Shown: one piece after another, positions 26,521 to 34,649 of the stretch
How positions within the stretch are numbered: position 1 is the first letter of the stretch
Layout: the number at the start of each line of letters is the position of its first letter
Assembly: GCA_021817945.1 (NCBI GenBank)
Contig: JAKAFL010000025.1
Span: 1 to 52,742 of the forward strand
DNA length: 52,742 bases
Direction: 5' to 3'
Source of the DNA: a bacterium
GTDB taxonomy: Bacteria; Verrucomicrobiota; Verrucomicrobiia; Limisphaerales; UBA11358
Made by a program: the position numbers and the translations under genes
Notes under the pieces: model-generated
Seen by the model: the letters and a program-made list of their open reading frames with translations, nothing else
Database searches by the model: none
Told to the model about the DNA's origin: nothing

Positions 26521-28152
26521 TTATTTGGTCACAGGTGGCGGCGCAATGTCCATTGCCGGAAGGGTCATTGCATCCCGGTCAAGTTCCAAGGCGACGACCG
26601 TGCAGAAGGCACCCCGTTCGGCGGCGGGAACGGATATTTCTATGCCATCATCGGTTTGTTTCACCTTTGCCATGCCGCCCCCCAGCACGTTCGCCCGGAG
26701 AATTTTGGCGCTAATCGGCGGCAATTTCACCGGTCCTCCCGGCCATTTGATTACATGGACATAAATCATTTTTCCCTTGCGCGTGCTGGCGATTTGCCTG
26801 GTTGGTTTCCACGGGCCGCCGCGGGTGCCGTAAATGCTTTCGCCATTCACGTCCATCCACGCGCCTACTTTTTTTAGAACCTCAACCTGGCGCGGTTCGA
26901 TACGTCCGTCCGGCATCGGACCGACATCGAGTAGCAGGTTGCCGTCGCCGCCAACCGTCTCCACGAGGATGTTCACCACTTCGGCGGCGGACTTGATTTT
27001 GTCGTTGGGTTTCCAAGACCACTGAGTCCCGAGCGTGATACACGATTCCCACGGCTGCTGGTCGTCATAAGCACCGACGTGTTGTTCCGGAGTATAAAAA
27101 TCCTCGTTGGGGCGCAATTTTAGTTTCTCTTGGTGCGCCCATTCCTCGCCTGTGTCCAATTGCAACCTGTTATCAATGAGGATTTGCGGCTGGAGCCCGC
27201 GCACGAGCGGATAGGTTGTCTTGGGATGCCACATCGTCGGCCGACCATCCGAATCAAACCAAAGCACGTCAATTTTACCGTAATGGGTGAGCAATTCACG
27301 CAACTCCGCCTGCATGTGCGCTACAAAATGATCGTTGTTCGCCGATCGGCATTCGGGATCTCGCCAGTCCATCGGCGAAAAATAAAATCCAAAGTGCATG
27401 CCTTCCTTGCGGGCTTCCTGTGACAATTCCGCGCAAAAATCCCGCTTGAATGGCGATGCTCCAATATTGTAGGGATCCACCTTGGACGGCCACATCAGAA
27501 ATCCATCTCCATGCTTGGCGACGAAGATGATATATTTCATTCCAGCCGTCCTGGCAATGCCGACCCAATCTGCGGCATTGAAGTTGGTTGGGTTAAACCG
27601 TTTATACAGATTGTCATAGACACCAACAGGCGTCGGTCCGTGGTTGGGACAGTTCGTGTTGGAATTTGCACGCGACCAACTCAACTCTTTTCCGGTAAGT
27701 GTCACAGGGCCATAATGAATGAACATTCCGAATCGCGCTTCGCGCCACCAAACCATTCGCGTGGCCCGGCTCTCTGAGGGAGCAACTCCACGCACGGGAA
27801 TCGCGCAAATCAAAATTATTGCAGCAAGAAAAACCTCGGCGAATCTAAGAGCCTGCCTGAAAATGGGAAATGGTGCTGAGACTGGGGATTTTGGCCTTGG
27901 ACGAGGCGAAGCTGTGGGTGCATCCCCGTAGCGGGATGCAACGACGGCGGAAACAAAGCACAAGGGCAAAAGCGCCGTCGCCCGGAGGGTTTTCGCGTTC
28001 AAGCCGGTTTGGCATTGCTGCTCCTCGGTCGCAGACCCGCCTGGGGTATGCCCCCTTGTCCCGCCTAGCCATACCGGCTTGGGCACGAAAACAGCATCCT
28101 TCCGAATTTTAAGACAGGCTCCAAAGTGAAGAAAAGATCTGATCGTCAGCAT
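26521..28152 (-). CDS. GH29 alpha-L-fucosidase whose signal peptide is split by an in-frame mobile element
   Basis: 543 residues, about 90 more than the other GH29 proteins. The extra residues are codons 11-102, encoded by a 273-bp terminal-inverted-repeat element. Removing it joins MLTIRSFLHF to V-R-F-A-E-V-F-L-A-A-I-I-L-I-C-A, an ordinary signal peptide in frame. The catalytic part is intact: F-G-M-F-I-H-Y-G, A-K-H-G-D-G-F (a variant of H-H-D-G-F), V-L-W-F-D-S with the nucleophile Asp, G-G-D-G-N-L-L-L-D-V-G-P. It heads the 16-kb operon. An inverted-repeat operator candidate lies 140 bp upstream. Translation through the element keeps the frame, but the first hydrophobic segment is now about 95 residues from the start, so export is uncertain. 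Confidence 0.9.
   Translation of the reverse strand: MLTIRSFLHFGACLKIRKDAVFVPKPVWLGGTRGHTPGGSATEEQQCQTGLNAKTLRATALLPLCFVSAVVASRYGDAPTASPRPRPKSPVSAPFPIFRQALRFAEVFLAAIILICAIPVRGVAPSESRATRMVWWREARFGMFIHYGPVTLTGKELSWSRANSNTNCPNHGPTPVGVYDNLYKRFNPTNFNAADWVGIARTAGMKYIIFVAKHGDGFLMWPSKVDPYNIGASPFKRDFCAELSQEARKEGMHFGFYFSPMDWRDPECRSANNDHFVAHMQAELRELLTHYGKIDVLWFDSDGRPTMWHPKTTYPLVRGLQPQILIDNRLQLDTGEEWAHQEKLKLRPNEDFYTPEQHVGAYDDQQPWESCITLGTQWSWKPNDKIKSAAEVVNILVETVGGDGNLLLDVGPMPDGRIEPRQVEVLKKVGAWMDVNGESIYGTRGGPWKPTRQIASTRKGKMIYVHVIKWPGGPVKLPPISAKILRANVLGGGMAKVKQTDDGIEISVPAAERGAFCTVVALELDRDAMTLPAMDIAPPPVTK
27849..28121. mobile_element. 273-bp MITE-like element inserted in the GH29 signal peptide
   Basis: Left end GAGCCTGCCTGAAAATGGGA (27849 on) and right end, read on the other strand, GAGCCTGTCTTAAAATTCGG match at 16 of 20 positions as terminal inverted repeats. 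The element encodes no transposase, is 273 bp long (91 codons), and is open in the fucosidase frame. The flanks show no clean target duplication (TTTG and TTAG in sense are 3 of 4). It fits a non-autonomous element moved by a transposase encoded elsewhere; the ends recall IS5-like elements but this is a guess. Confidence 0.75.
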
Positions 28153-28347
28153 GATAGATTTTTCAAAAAGAGTTTAATGGCCACAGACTAGTAAACAACA
28201 CTTCTCGGGAAAAGGCCAAGAAGCGGCAGAAAAGGAGTCATTAGAGAGTACACCAAATGATCCTAATCGTTGCAAACTCAGTGGCAAATCACGAATTCTC
28301 GTGAGGCAGAAATAAGCGCGGCCAGTTCGTTAGAATTTTTGCTTTTC
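28153..28347. other. Upstream region of the 16-kb operon
   Basis: About 195 bp without a gene. It holds the inverted-repeat site at 28290-28304 and presumably the operon promoter. No clear -35/-10 pair could be fixed. Confidence 0.4.
28290..28304 (-). promoter_or_regulatory. Candidate operator, best copy of the CACGA-ATTC-TCGTG inverted repeat
   Basis: CACGAATTCTCGTGA: perfect 5-bp arms (CACGA/TCGTG) around ATTC. The same 12-base core lies 39 bp upstream of GH29 at 4075 and, with one change, 40 bp upstream of GH29 at 8963. Here it is 140 bp from the annotated start codon. The three copies share only the adjacent GH29 gene, so a fucose-responsive regulator is a reasonable guess. Confidence 0.5.
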
Positions 28348-28518
28348 CTGAAAAGCGAAATGGAAAGGGTCAAGATGCGGCAAGATACTGGAGCGGAAAC
28401 CTTTTAAAAAATCAAAACAATACCCGAAGCGGTCTGGCTGTTGAGATTTTTCCAAAGAGTTTGCGCCCGGTAGATTCGGGCAGATTGGCCTTTTGAATTT
28501 CACTTTTTCGAGTTTAAG
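28348..28518. repeat. Small dispersed repeat with terminal inverted repeats, copy 2
   Basis: About 171 bp aligned with 14151-14308 in the same orientation: shared blocks include AAAGCGAAAT, GTCAAGATGCGGCAAGAT, GGAGCGGAAAC, ATACCC, TTTGCGCCC and the right end TTTTGAA. Ends are inverted: GAAAAGCGAAATGGAAAGG against GAAAAAGTGAAATTCAAAAGG read on the other strand. It encodes nothing recognisable; a 71-codon frame across it is fortuitous. It lies between the operon promoter region and the XylR-like gene. Confidence 0.7.
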
Positions 28519-28611
28519 GTAACCGCCAAGGGGAACCAGAGGCAACAGGCTGTTTTTGGCCGTTTACCAGGTTTCACCCTTCCCACGAGGGTTGAGGGGT
28601 GCCTCAGGTGC

Positions 28612-29799
28612 TTATTTCGAGATTTGTCTCAATACGTGTGGCCCCAATTCCTTACGGTATTGGGCAGGCGTCATGCCGGTGGACATTTTGAAGGCGACCC
28701 AAAAACTGTTGGCGCTGCCATACCCGCATAGGGAGGCGATGGATTCGAGTTTATGACTGGTTTCGTGGAGCATTTTTTTGGCGCGCTCAATGCGGACCCG
28801 ATGTATTTCCTCGCCTGGAGGGCGCCCGACGTGTTGGGTGAAAGCCTGGTAAAAGCTGCGCACGGACATGGAAGCGATTCCAGCGAGATCGTTCACGGTC
28901 AGGGGCTTGTGGCAATGGCTCCAGATATGGCGCAGGCTGCGTGCGATTCCAGGGTGGGGAATCATCAGGGAATCACTGCTTTTGCGCACGATGAGTTCCA
29001 GTGGAGGGATGCGCACCGGTTCGGGTGCGACGGTACGGCCTCGCATGAGTTGATCCAGGATTTCCGCCCCCCGATACCCGACAAGCTCCAGGTTGGTGTT
29101 GATGCTGGAAATGGGGGTGGTCATGGAAGCGACGGCGAGGAGGGAATTATCCATGCCAACGATGCTGACCTGGTCGGGAACCTGGAGATTGAGGCGCTCG
29201 CAGGTTTCAAGAACCTCGAGGGCGTGGTCATCGGATGCTGCGAACAATGCGAGTGGCTTTGAGGCGTGCCGGAGTTCAGAGGCCAGCCAGTCGCGCTTCC
29301 TGCGCCATTGGTAGAGACCGGTGTTGTAGGCGGGGGATAGGTGCCATCGAAACCATTGGCAGGTGTGGCCCGAAGCGGTGATGGCTTGAGTGAAGGCGGT
29401 GCCTCCTTCTTCAAAAGCCCAATTATCCCGATCGCTATAGAAGGCAAAGTTTTTAAAGCCTCGGGAAAGGAAATGATCCGCAGCCAATTGTCCACAGGCA
29501 TGATGATCCACCAGGACACGGGGGAAGGCGAGTTGAGGCCGCCGGAAACTAAAATCCACCGTTGGCTTTTTGGCATCCAGGACAAATTCAGCCAGATCAT
29601 CCCCGATGCCGAGCCAGGCGAGGATGCCATCACCTTCCCAGCCCCATGGGACAACGCGTTCACGGGTCACATCCGAGCACAAATGCCAGTGATGTTCCTG
29701 GGCATATTTTTCAATGCCGGAGTGGAGCCGGTAATCATACCAGCCCAAGGCCAGAAGGACTCGCGGAGTTTTGGCTGGCATAGGTTGCGAGGTGCTCAT
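28612..29799 (-). CDS. XylR-type transcriptional regulator (LacI-like sensor domain plus AraC HTH)
   Basis: 395 residues from MSTSQPMPAKTPRV (29799); the open frame upstream adds 31 residues of no recognisable fold. Residues 12-275 form a periplasmic-binding-protein-like sugar sensor (V-L-L-A-L-G-W-Y-D-Y, V-L-V-D-H-H-A-C-G-Q-L-A-A-D-H-F, F-A-A-S-D-D-H-A-L-E-V, V-S-I-V-G-M-D-N). Residues 285-390 are an AraC-type double helix-turn-helix (L-T-V-N-D-L-A-G-I-A-S-M-S-V-R-S-F-Y and I-A-S-L-C-G-Y-G-S-A-N-S-F). There is no LacI-type N-terminal HTH. This architecture, like E. coli XylR, is common in Verrucomicrobiota sugar loci. It faces away from the pectin cluster and probably controls it, itself, or both; direct repeats 70-115 bp upstream may be its sites. 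Confidence 0.88.
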   Translation of the reverse strand: MSTSQPMPAKTPRVLLALGWYDYRLHSGIEKYAQEHHWHLCSDVTRERVVPWGWEGDGILAWLGIGDDLAEFVLDAKKPTVDFSFRRPQLAFPRVLVDHHACGQLAADHFLSRGFKNFAFYSDRDNWAFEEGGTAFTQAITASGHTCQWFRWHLSPAYNTGLYQWRRKRDWLASELRHASKPLALFAASDDHALEVLETCERLNLQVPDQVSIVGMDNSLLAVASMTTPISSINTNLELVGYRGAEILDQLMRGRTVAPEPVRIPPLELIVRKSSDSLMIPHPGIARSLRHIWSHCHKPLTVNDLAGIASMSVRSFYQAFTQHVGRPPGEEIHRVRIERAKKMLHETSHKLESIASLCGYGSANSFWVAFKMSTGMTPAQYRKELGPHVLRQISK

Positions 29800-30101
29800 A
29801 AGAACGGATGGGCAGGGAAGGTTCAAGCTATTTATAAAATGATTTCCCGCCATGAGATGAAAGACGCGTGAAAAAGTGGGACATTGAAACAACTTGAAAA
29901 AGCGGCATGTCAGGTCAGCGGCATTGGTGAATACCCGTGGGCAATCAGGTTGCCGGCTTCAACGTGCGGCAGGAGGAGAAGACAGGGGCGGTCGCAGGAT
30001 TTTCAATGTTTTTTGCAGGACACGTAGATTGAGCATTTTTGAATTTAGGGGAGAATGGAAGAATCAAAACAACACACCGAACGACAACGTTTTGTCCGAC
30101 C
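29800..30101. promoter_or_regulatory. Divergent control region with candidate AraC-type direct repeats
   Basis: 302 bp between the XylR-like gene and the pectin cluster. TGAAAAAGTGGGACATTGA (29869-29887) and TGAAAAAGCGGCATGTCAG (29895-29913) are direct repeats with starts 26 bp apart. AraC-type regulators often bind such paired direct repeats on one helix face. No gene is seen. Binding is inferred from position. Confidence 0.4.
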
Positions 30102-30989
30102 ATGCAAACAAACAGCATTCAGATTGAATCGAAAATCAGGAAGCCATTCGGAATGAGGTGTGAGAATACACCTGGTTCGGGCGCCGGATTCACCCTGATC
30201 GAACTTTTGGTGGTGATTGCGATTATTGCCATTCTGGCGGCGATGTTGCTGCCTGCGCTGAATAAAGCCAAGATAAGGGCCCAGACCATTTCCTGCGCCA
30301 GCAACCTGCGTCAGTTGCAATTGGCGGACATTCTTTATGCGAACGACTTTCAAGGCTACTTAGCCCCCAATCCCGACGGGGCAGGCAACCCCCCGGCCGG
30401 TGAAAGCGCGCAGCGCCCCGACTGGGTGGCGGGGCAGATGAGCCTGGGAGGTTCCACGGACAACACAAACACAGATTTGTTGGTTGGGCCGGAGTGGTCG
30501 CAGTATGGTTCGCTGGGGCCCTATACGAAAAGCCCGGGCGTTTACCATTGCCCGGCAGACCAGACCGTCGGTCAGGGCCAGACATTGCCGAGGGTGAGGT
30601 CGTACTCCATGAACGGATATGTGGCGCCGCACAATATCAATGATGGGATAAGCGGAATCAGTTACAGCATGACTCAAAGCGGTGCCGAGTTTTACGAGAA
30701 GGACACGGATTTCAAGCGATTAAGCGCATCGGATTGCTATGTTTTTGTGGAGGAATCCTACGCATCTTTGAATGACGGATTCTTTTGGTCGCCATCTATT
30801 TCATCTCCCTGGAGCATTCGGGACCGACCCCAACGCGCGCATGGCGGGGCGGTGACAGTGTTTTCCTATGGCGATGGTCATGTGGAAATGCACAAATGGC
30901 TTACCGGTTTGTTTGGAAATCCAAATTTGACATCGGCAATTGGCAACGCGGACGTGGCATGGCTTGACGCGCACTGCACCTATCCATGA
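30102..30989 (+). CDS. Prepilin-like secreted protein (type II secretion/pseudopilin N-terminal motif)
   Basis: 295 residues from [10 protein letters not shown] (30102); an ATG at 30153 is an alternative. After a short basic leader, [31 protein letters not shown] is the class III signal: prepilin peptidase would cut between Gly 29 and Phe 30 and methylate Phe. The rest has the Y-H-C-P-A-D segment, S-Y-S-M-N-G-Y and a C-terminal [16 protein letters not shown], usual in the large paralogous families of such proteins in Verrucomicrobiota, Lentisphaerota and Planctomycetota. Function is unknown; it may be a surface or pseudopilus-like protein made with the pectinases. First gene of the plus-strand cluster. 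Confidence 0.85.
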   Translation: MQTNSIQIESKIRKPFGMRCENTPGSGAGFTLIELLVVIAIIAILAAMLLPALNKAKIRAQTISCASNLRQLQLADILYANDFQGYLAPNPDGAGNPPAGESAQRPDWVAGQMSLGGSTDNTNTDLLVGPEWSQYGSLGPYTKSPGVYHCPADQTVGQGQTLPRVRSYSMNGYVAPHNINDGISGISYSMTQSGAEFYEKDTDFKRLSASDCYVFVEESYASLNDGFFWSPSISSPWSIRDRPQRAHGGAVTVFSYGDGHVEMHKWLTGLFGNPNLTSAIGNADVAWLDAHCTYP

Positions 30990-31244
30990 TGTGACAGATT
31001 TAATTGAAATATAAAGCCGGCTCGCTTGGGCCTATATTCATGAAATTAGAATTCAAACAAATGGATGGAAACCACGGTATTTTCGGCGGAGCGGTAGAGG
31101 CATGGTTTACCATTTCTGGATTCCTGCTGGCATAAGATAAGATGTTTAATGTTCAAACCATTCCCACAAATAAGGATTTTTCTAGATTTTGATCAGACTA
31201 GATAAAGAGCAGAAACCACAAACCGTAACTCAACCAACAAAAAC
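30990..31244. other. 255-bp intergenic region before the beta-strand-repeat gene
   Basis: No gene. GGAAACCA (about 31069) and, inverted, TGGTTTACC (31101-31109) can pair across a 25-base spacer, and TCTAG/CTAGA arms flank 31181-31202. Either could be regulatory; neither resembles the other candidate operators. There is no obvious terminator after the prepilin-like gene. Confidence 0.3.
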
Positions 31245-34200
31245 ATGAAAAAAATATCACACAAGTCGTTGACGATAATGATAATCCTGACGGCTTTTAT
31301 TCATTGGAATAAGGCGCTGGCACAAATCAATTTTAACTTCAAGACTGCGAGAAGCAACGCGCCTTTCAACTATAATGGGCTTGGAATGGCGCCCGATCTG
31401 GCGGGGGCCAATGCCACCAACTGGAACCTCATGGTGGTCAGTTCCAGTGGACAAACAACGCCGATATTCCTTACGAACCTTGTCAGCTCGTCCGGCGTTG
31501 TTTTCACCAACGTCAACTATAGTTTTTCAAACATTGTGGCAGGCGCGATCGAAAAGGCCTGGGATGACACGGCGGGAGGGGCACCTCCGAATCCGACGAA
31601 TCTGATGAGGTCTTATACTTATTCAGGCACATATCAAGTCACGGTGTCTGGCCTGGCTCCGGGAAGCTATGACTTTTGGTACTACGGCCATGGAGATCAG
31701 GCTAACCAGCAGGGGACGGTTGTTATTAATACAAACAACGGGGTTGGAACCTTCACAACCGGCAATACAAATCTGGGTCGAGACCTCATCAATGGCGGAC
31801 TGGGCGTTGCTTACACCAATTTCACGGGCCTGACGGTGAGCAACGATGGTGTGTTCAGGTTTACGGCAAATTATTTAAACGGATTCCAGCTTCAACCTTC
31901 CCAGCCTGAAGGCCCTGCTTTCATCGTCACGGGTGGTTCTGGTTGCAGCGGGGTTGATGTCGGTTTGAACAGTTCCGTGGTGACCAACACTTATATGCTT
32001 TACTTCGACGGTATTTACAGTGGCCCAACCTTGCCTGGGACCGGCTCGGCTCTTGACTTTGGCGTACAAAACGCGCCAGGAACCTACACCGTTGTTGCCA
32101 CCAACGCGACCACCTCAACTGCGGGCCTGATGTACGGGATTGCCACCGTTTACACCCCGGGCGTATCCATTGTGACCCAACCCTCATCGGTCACGGTGGT
32201 GAGTAATCTTCCCGCCTCTTTCTCCGTGCAAGCCTCAGGGGCGGCCCTTACCTATCAATGGTATTTGAACGGCACGGCTTTGACCAACGGTGGAAACCTT
32301 TCCGGAGTGACCACATCCAATCTCACAATCACTGCCAGCCAGGCTGCTGATGCTGCCACTGTTTTGGATGGTTACACAGTAGTGGTTCAAACTCCCTGCG
32401 GAAATATCGTCACATCCAGCCCACCGGCGGCGCTGACGCTGACTGCGCCTCGAAATCTGGTTTGGGTTGGTGGAAATCCAAGCATGGACTGGAATCTCAC
32501 AGATACAAACTTTTCACTATCCGGAAATCCTTCAACTTTTGATCAGGGGGATGATGTCCTCTTTAATGACAGCTCCTCCTATCCTTCAGTGACAATTTCC
32601 AACAGCGTGGTTGCTTCACTCATCGTCGTTGGCGGAACCCAGGGATATTCCTTTATGGGACCTGGAGTGATAACAGGCGTATCCCAACTGATGGATACAA
32701 ACACAGGAACGCTCACGATCGGCAATCCGAACAACGACGGCTTGTCTTACAATAACTATACAGGAGGCACCACTGTTGGCGCCGGGGCGACTCTTCAGCT
32801 TGGTGACGGAGTCAGCCTGTACAAGGTAGGGACCGTTGGTGGAGTGATTAATGTCTCCACAGGAGGAACCCTTAATTACAACTTCCTGGATAATGGCGGC
32901 ACTGTACAACTCAACAATTCCCTTGCCGGGAGCGGCACCGTCAATGTTGAGGATGCTGACGGGAGCATAGTGGCGAGCCAGTTAAGCGGAGTGAGCAGCA
33001 ACTTTAATGGCACAATCAATGTGGTGGGAACCGCCGCTCTGCACGCCAGCGACGGAAACGCGGGGTATGCCCTGGGGAACGGAGCCACGGTGAACGTGCC
33101 CAGCGGCACCCAGGCATGGCTTGATCGTTCCTCGACTGCCTACAATGACACCTTCAACATCAGTGGTACAGGGTGGCTTGGCGTATCGCCTCAGACGGGG
33201 GCCTTGAGGATTTTCGGGAGCACAGTCAACGGTCCTGTCGTCCTTCAAGCAAATGCCCGAGTTGGAGGCACAATCAGCGGCGGAACCATCCAAAGCGTCA
33301 TTTCAGGCCCCTACCAGATGGAGGTGTGGGGCACAGCGGGATCCTATGTGCTGAACCTGGGTCCAACCAATGGCATGCCTCAGGGTTATGGTTCCACCTT
33401 GATCACATCCGGATCCATCAATGCGATGAATACGAACGCCATCAGCACGGGTCCTTTGACGCTGGACCTGGCTGGCGATTTGCGATTGAACGGGAATAAC
33501 CTGACAGTTTCGAATCTCTCCAGCATCAATTCCGGGCAGGTGACAAGCACCACTGGTCCGACCATTCGCAACAACAACAGCAAAGTGGCGGCCACTCTAA
33601 CCGTGGGCACGGATGGGACCAGCACCGAATTTGACGGTACCTTCTTAAATGGTGGGGCGGCACCGCTTGGACTGACCAAGGTTGGGGCGGGGGTGCTGAC
33701 CTTAACCGGGGTGAATACCAACACGGGGGCTGTGACGGTGCTGGGAGGGAGCATCCTGTTAAGCGGATCCGGATCATTTGGCCAGGCATCTGTCATCGCC
33801 GTGGGACCGGGCGGCATATTTGATGTCAGTGCGCGCACGGACACCACCCTGACGCTGAGTGCAGTACAAACGCTCGAACACGCCGGGGGCGTGGCCGGAC
33901 CAATCACTGTGACAGGCAATGTGAACCTGGGAGGAACACTCTTACTGGGAGTGAATCATATGGGCCTGACCAATGACACCTTGGCAGCCAGTGGAACCGT
34001 GACCTATGGAGGAACACTGGCAGTGACCAACTTGGGTGCTGCATTGCAAACCGGAGACAGCTTCCAATTGTTTCCGGGAGCCACAGCCGGTTTTGCCGCC
34101 TTCAACCTTCAAACTGTGGATGCGGCCAATAACATGGTCTATACATGGAACAACACCGTGGCAACCGATGGCAAAATCACGGTGGCATCGGTTGCGCCGC

Positions 34201-34439
34201 TTGTGAATACAAAATCCGCGCCTGTTACCTATCTGGTGAGCGGGGGAAATCTGACCCTCTCGTGGCCGCCGGATCATCTGGGCTGGTACTTGCAGGAACA
34301 AACCAACGGACTTGCAACCGGATTGACAACAAATTGGGTGACCGTTCCGACGAGCGACACTGTCACGCAAATGACGCTTCCCTTGGGAGCGACCAATGGC
34401 GCGGTGTTCTTCCGGATGGTTTACACCAATGCGCCTTAA
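31245..34439 (+). CDS. Large secreted protein with autotransporter-associated beta-strand repeats and an Ig-like domain
   Basis: 1,064 residues, signal peptide (MKKISHKSLTIMIILTAFIHW, ending KALAQ). Residues 28-220 form a beta-rich module ending F-R-F-T-A-N-Y-L-N-G-F-Q-L, also found in the next two secreted proteins. Residues 310-400 are Ig-like (V-T-Q-P-S-S-V-T-V ... Y-Q-W-Y-L-N-G). From about 405 to 900 a parallel beta-helix with autotransporter-associated repeats follows (W-D-N/W-N-L-T-D, G-T-L-T-I-G, L-T-L-T-G-V-N-T-N-T-G-A-V-T-V, G-S-I-L-L-S-G). No autotransporter barrel or PEP-CTERM signal is seen; the end is a short beta domain with L-T-L-S-W-P-P and F-F-R-M-V. It is not an evident enzyme; carbohydrate binding or surface attachment is possible. 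Confidence 0.8.
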   Translation: MKKISHKSLTIMIILTAFIHWNKALAQINFNFKTARSNAPFNYNGLGMAPDLAGANATNWNLMVVSSSGQTTPIFLTNLVSSSGVVFTNVNYSFSNIVAGAIEKAWDDTAGGAPPNPTNLMRSYTYSGTYQVTVSGLAPGSYDFWYYGHGDQANQQGTVVINTNNGVGTFTTGNTNLGRDLINGGLGVAYTNFTGLTVSNDGVFRFTANYLNGFQLQPSQPEGPAFIVTGGSGCSGVDVGLNSSVVTNTYMLYFDGIYSGPTLPGTGSALDFGVQNAPGTYTVVATNATTSTAGLMYGIATVYTPGVSIVTQPSSVTVVSNLPASFSVQASGAALTYQWYLNGTALTNGGNLSGVTTSNLTITASQAADAATVLDGYTVVVQTPCGNIVTSSPPAALTLTAPRNLVWVGGNPSMDWNLTDTNFSLSGNPSTFDQGDDVLFNDSSSYPSVTISNSVVASLIVVGGTQGYSFMGPGVITGVSQLMDTNTGTLTIGNPNNDGLSYNNYTGGTTVGAGATLQLGDGVSLYKVGTVGGVINVSTGGTLNYNFLDNGGTVQLNNSLAGSGTVNVEDADGSIVASQLSGVSSNFNGTINVVGTAALHASDGNAGYALGNGATVNVPSGTQAWLDRSSTAYNDTFNISGTGWLGVSPQTGALRIFGSTVNGPVVLQANARVGGTISGGTIQSVISGPYQMEVWGTAGSYVLNLGPTNGMPQGYGSTLITSGSINAMNTNAISTGPLTLDLAGDLRLNGNNLTVSNLSSINSGQVTSTTGPTIRNNNSKVAATLTVGTDGTSTEFDGTFLNGGAAPLGLTKVGAGVLTLTGVNTNTGAVTVLGGSILLSGSGSFGQASVIAVGPGGIFDVSARTDTTLTLSAVQTLEHAGGVAGPITVTGNVNLGGTLLLGVNHMGLTNDTLAASGTVTYGGTLAVTNLGAALQTGDSFQLFPGATAGFAAFNLQTVDAANNMVYTWNNTVATDGKITVASVAPLVNTKSAPVTYLVSGGNLTLSWPPDHLGWYLQEQTNGLATGLTTNWVTVPTSDTVTQMTLPLGATNGAVFFRMVYTNAP

Positions 34440-34483
34440 GTCCTTGGATGGTGGTGTGGGGAAAGGTTGGGGTTGATGAGTCG

Positions 34484-34517
34484 AGGCGGGCAACCGTTGA
34501 GAACCGGTTGCCCGCCT
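34484..34517 (+). terminator. Strong stem-loop after the beta-strand-repeat gene
   Basis: AGGCGGGCAACCG (34484-34496) pairs perfectly with CGGTTGCCCGCCT (34505-34517) over a 13-bp stem with an 8-base loop, 45 bp after the stop. The T run is poor (TCAAATT follows), so it may be an attenuator, an RNA-stability element or a weak terminator between the repeat protein and the pectate lyase. Confidence 0.55.
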
Positions 34518-34649
34518 TCAAATTGACCGGGACTGGAAATGGAACAAGGTTCAGGCCGTGCCAATGGAGGGAATCCGAGCGGTGCTGGACGCGTGGAAAC
34601 ATTTGAACGACATTGAATTGTCTGATGACATCAAGTCAGGTAATCATTT

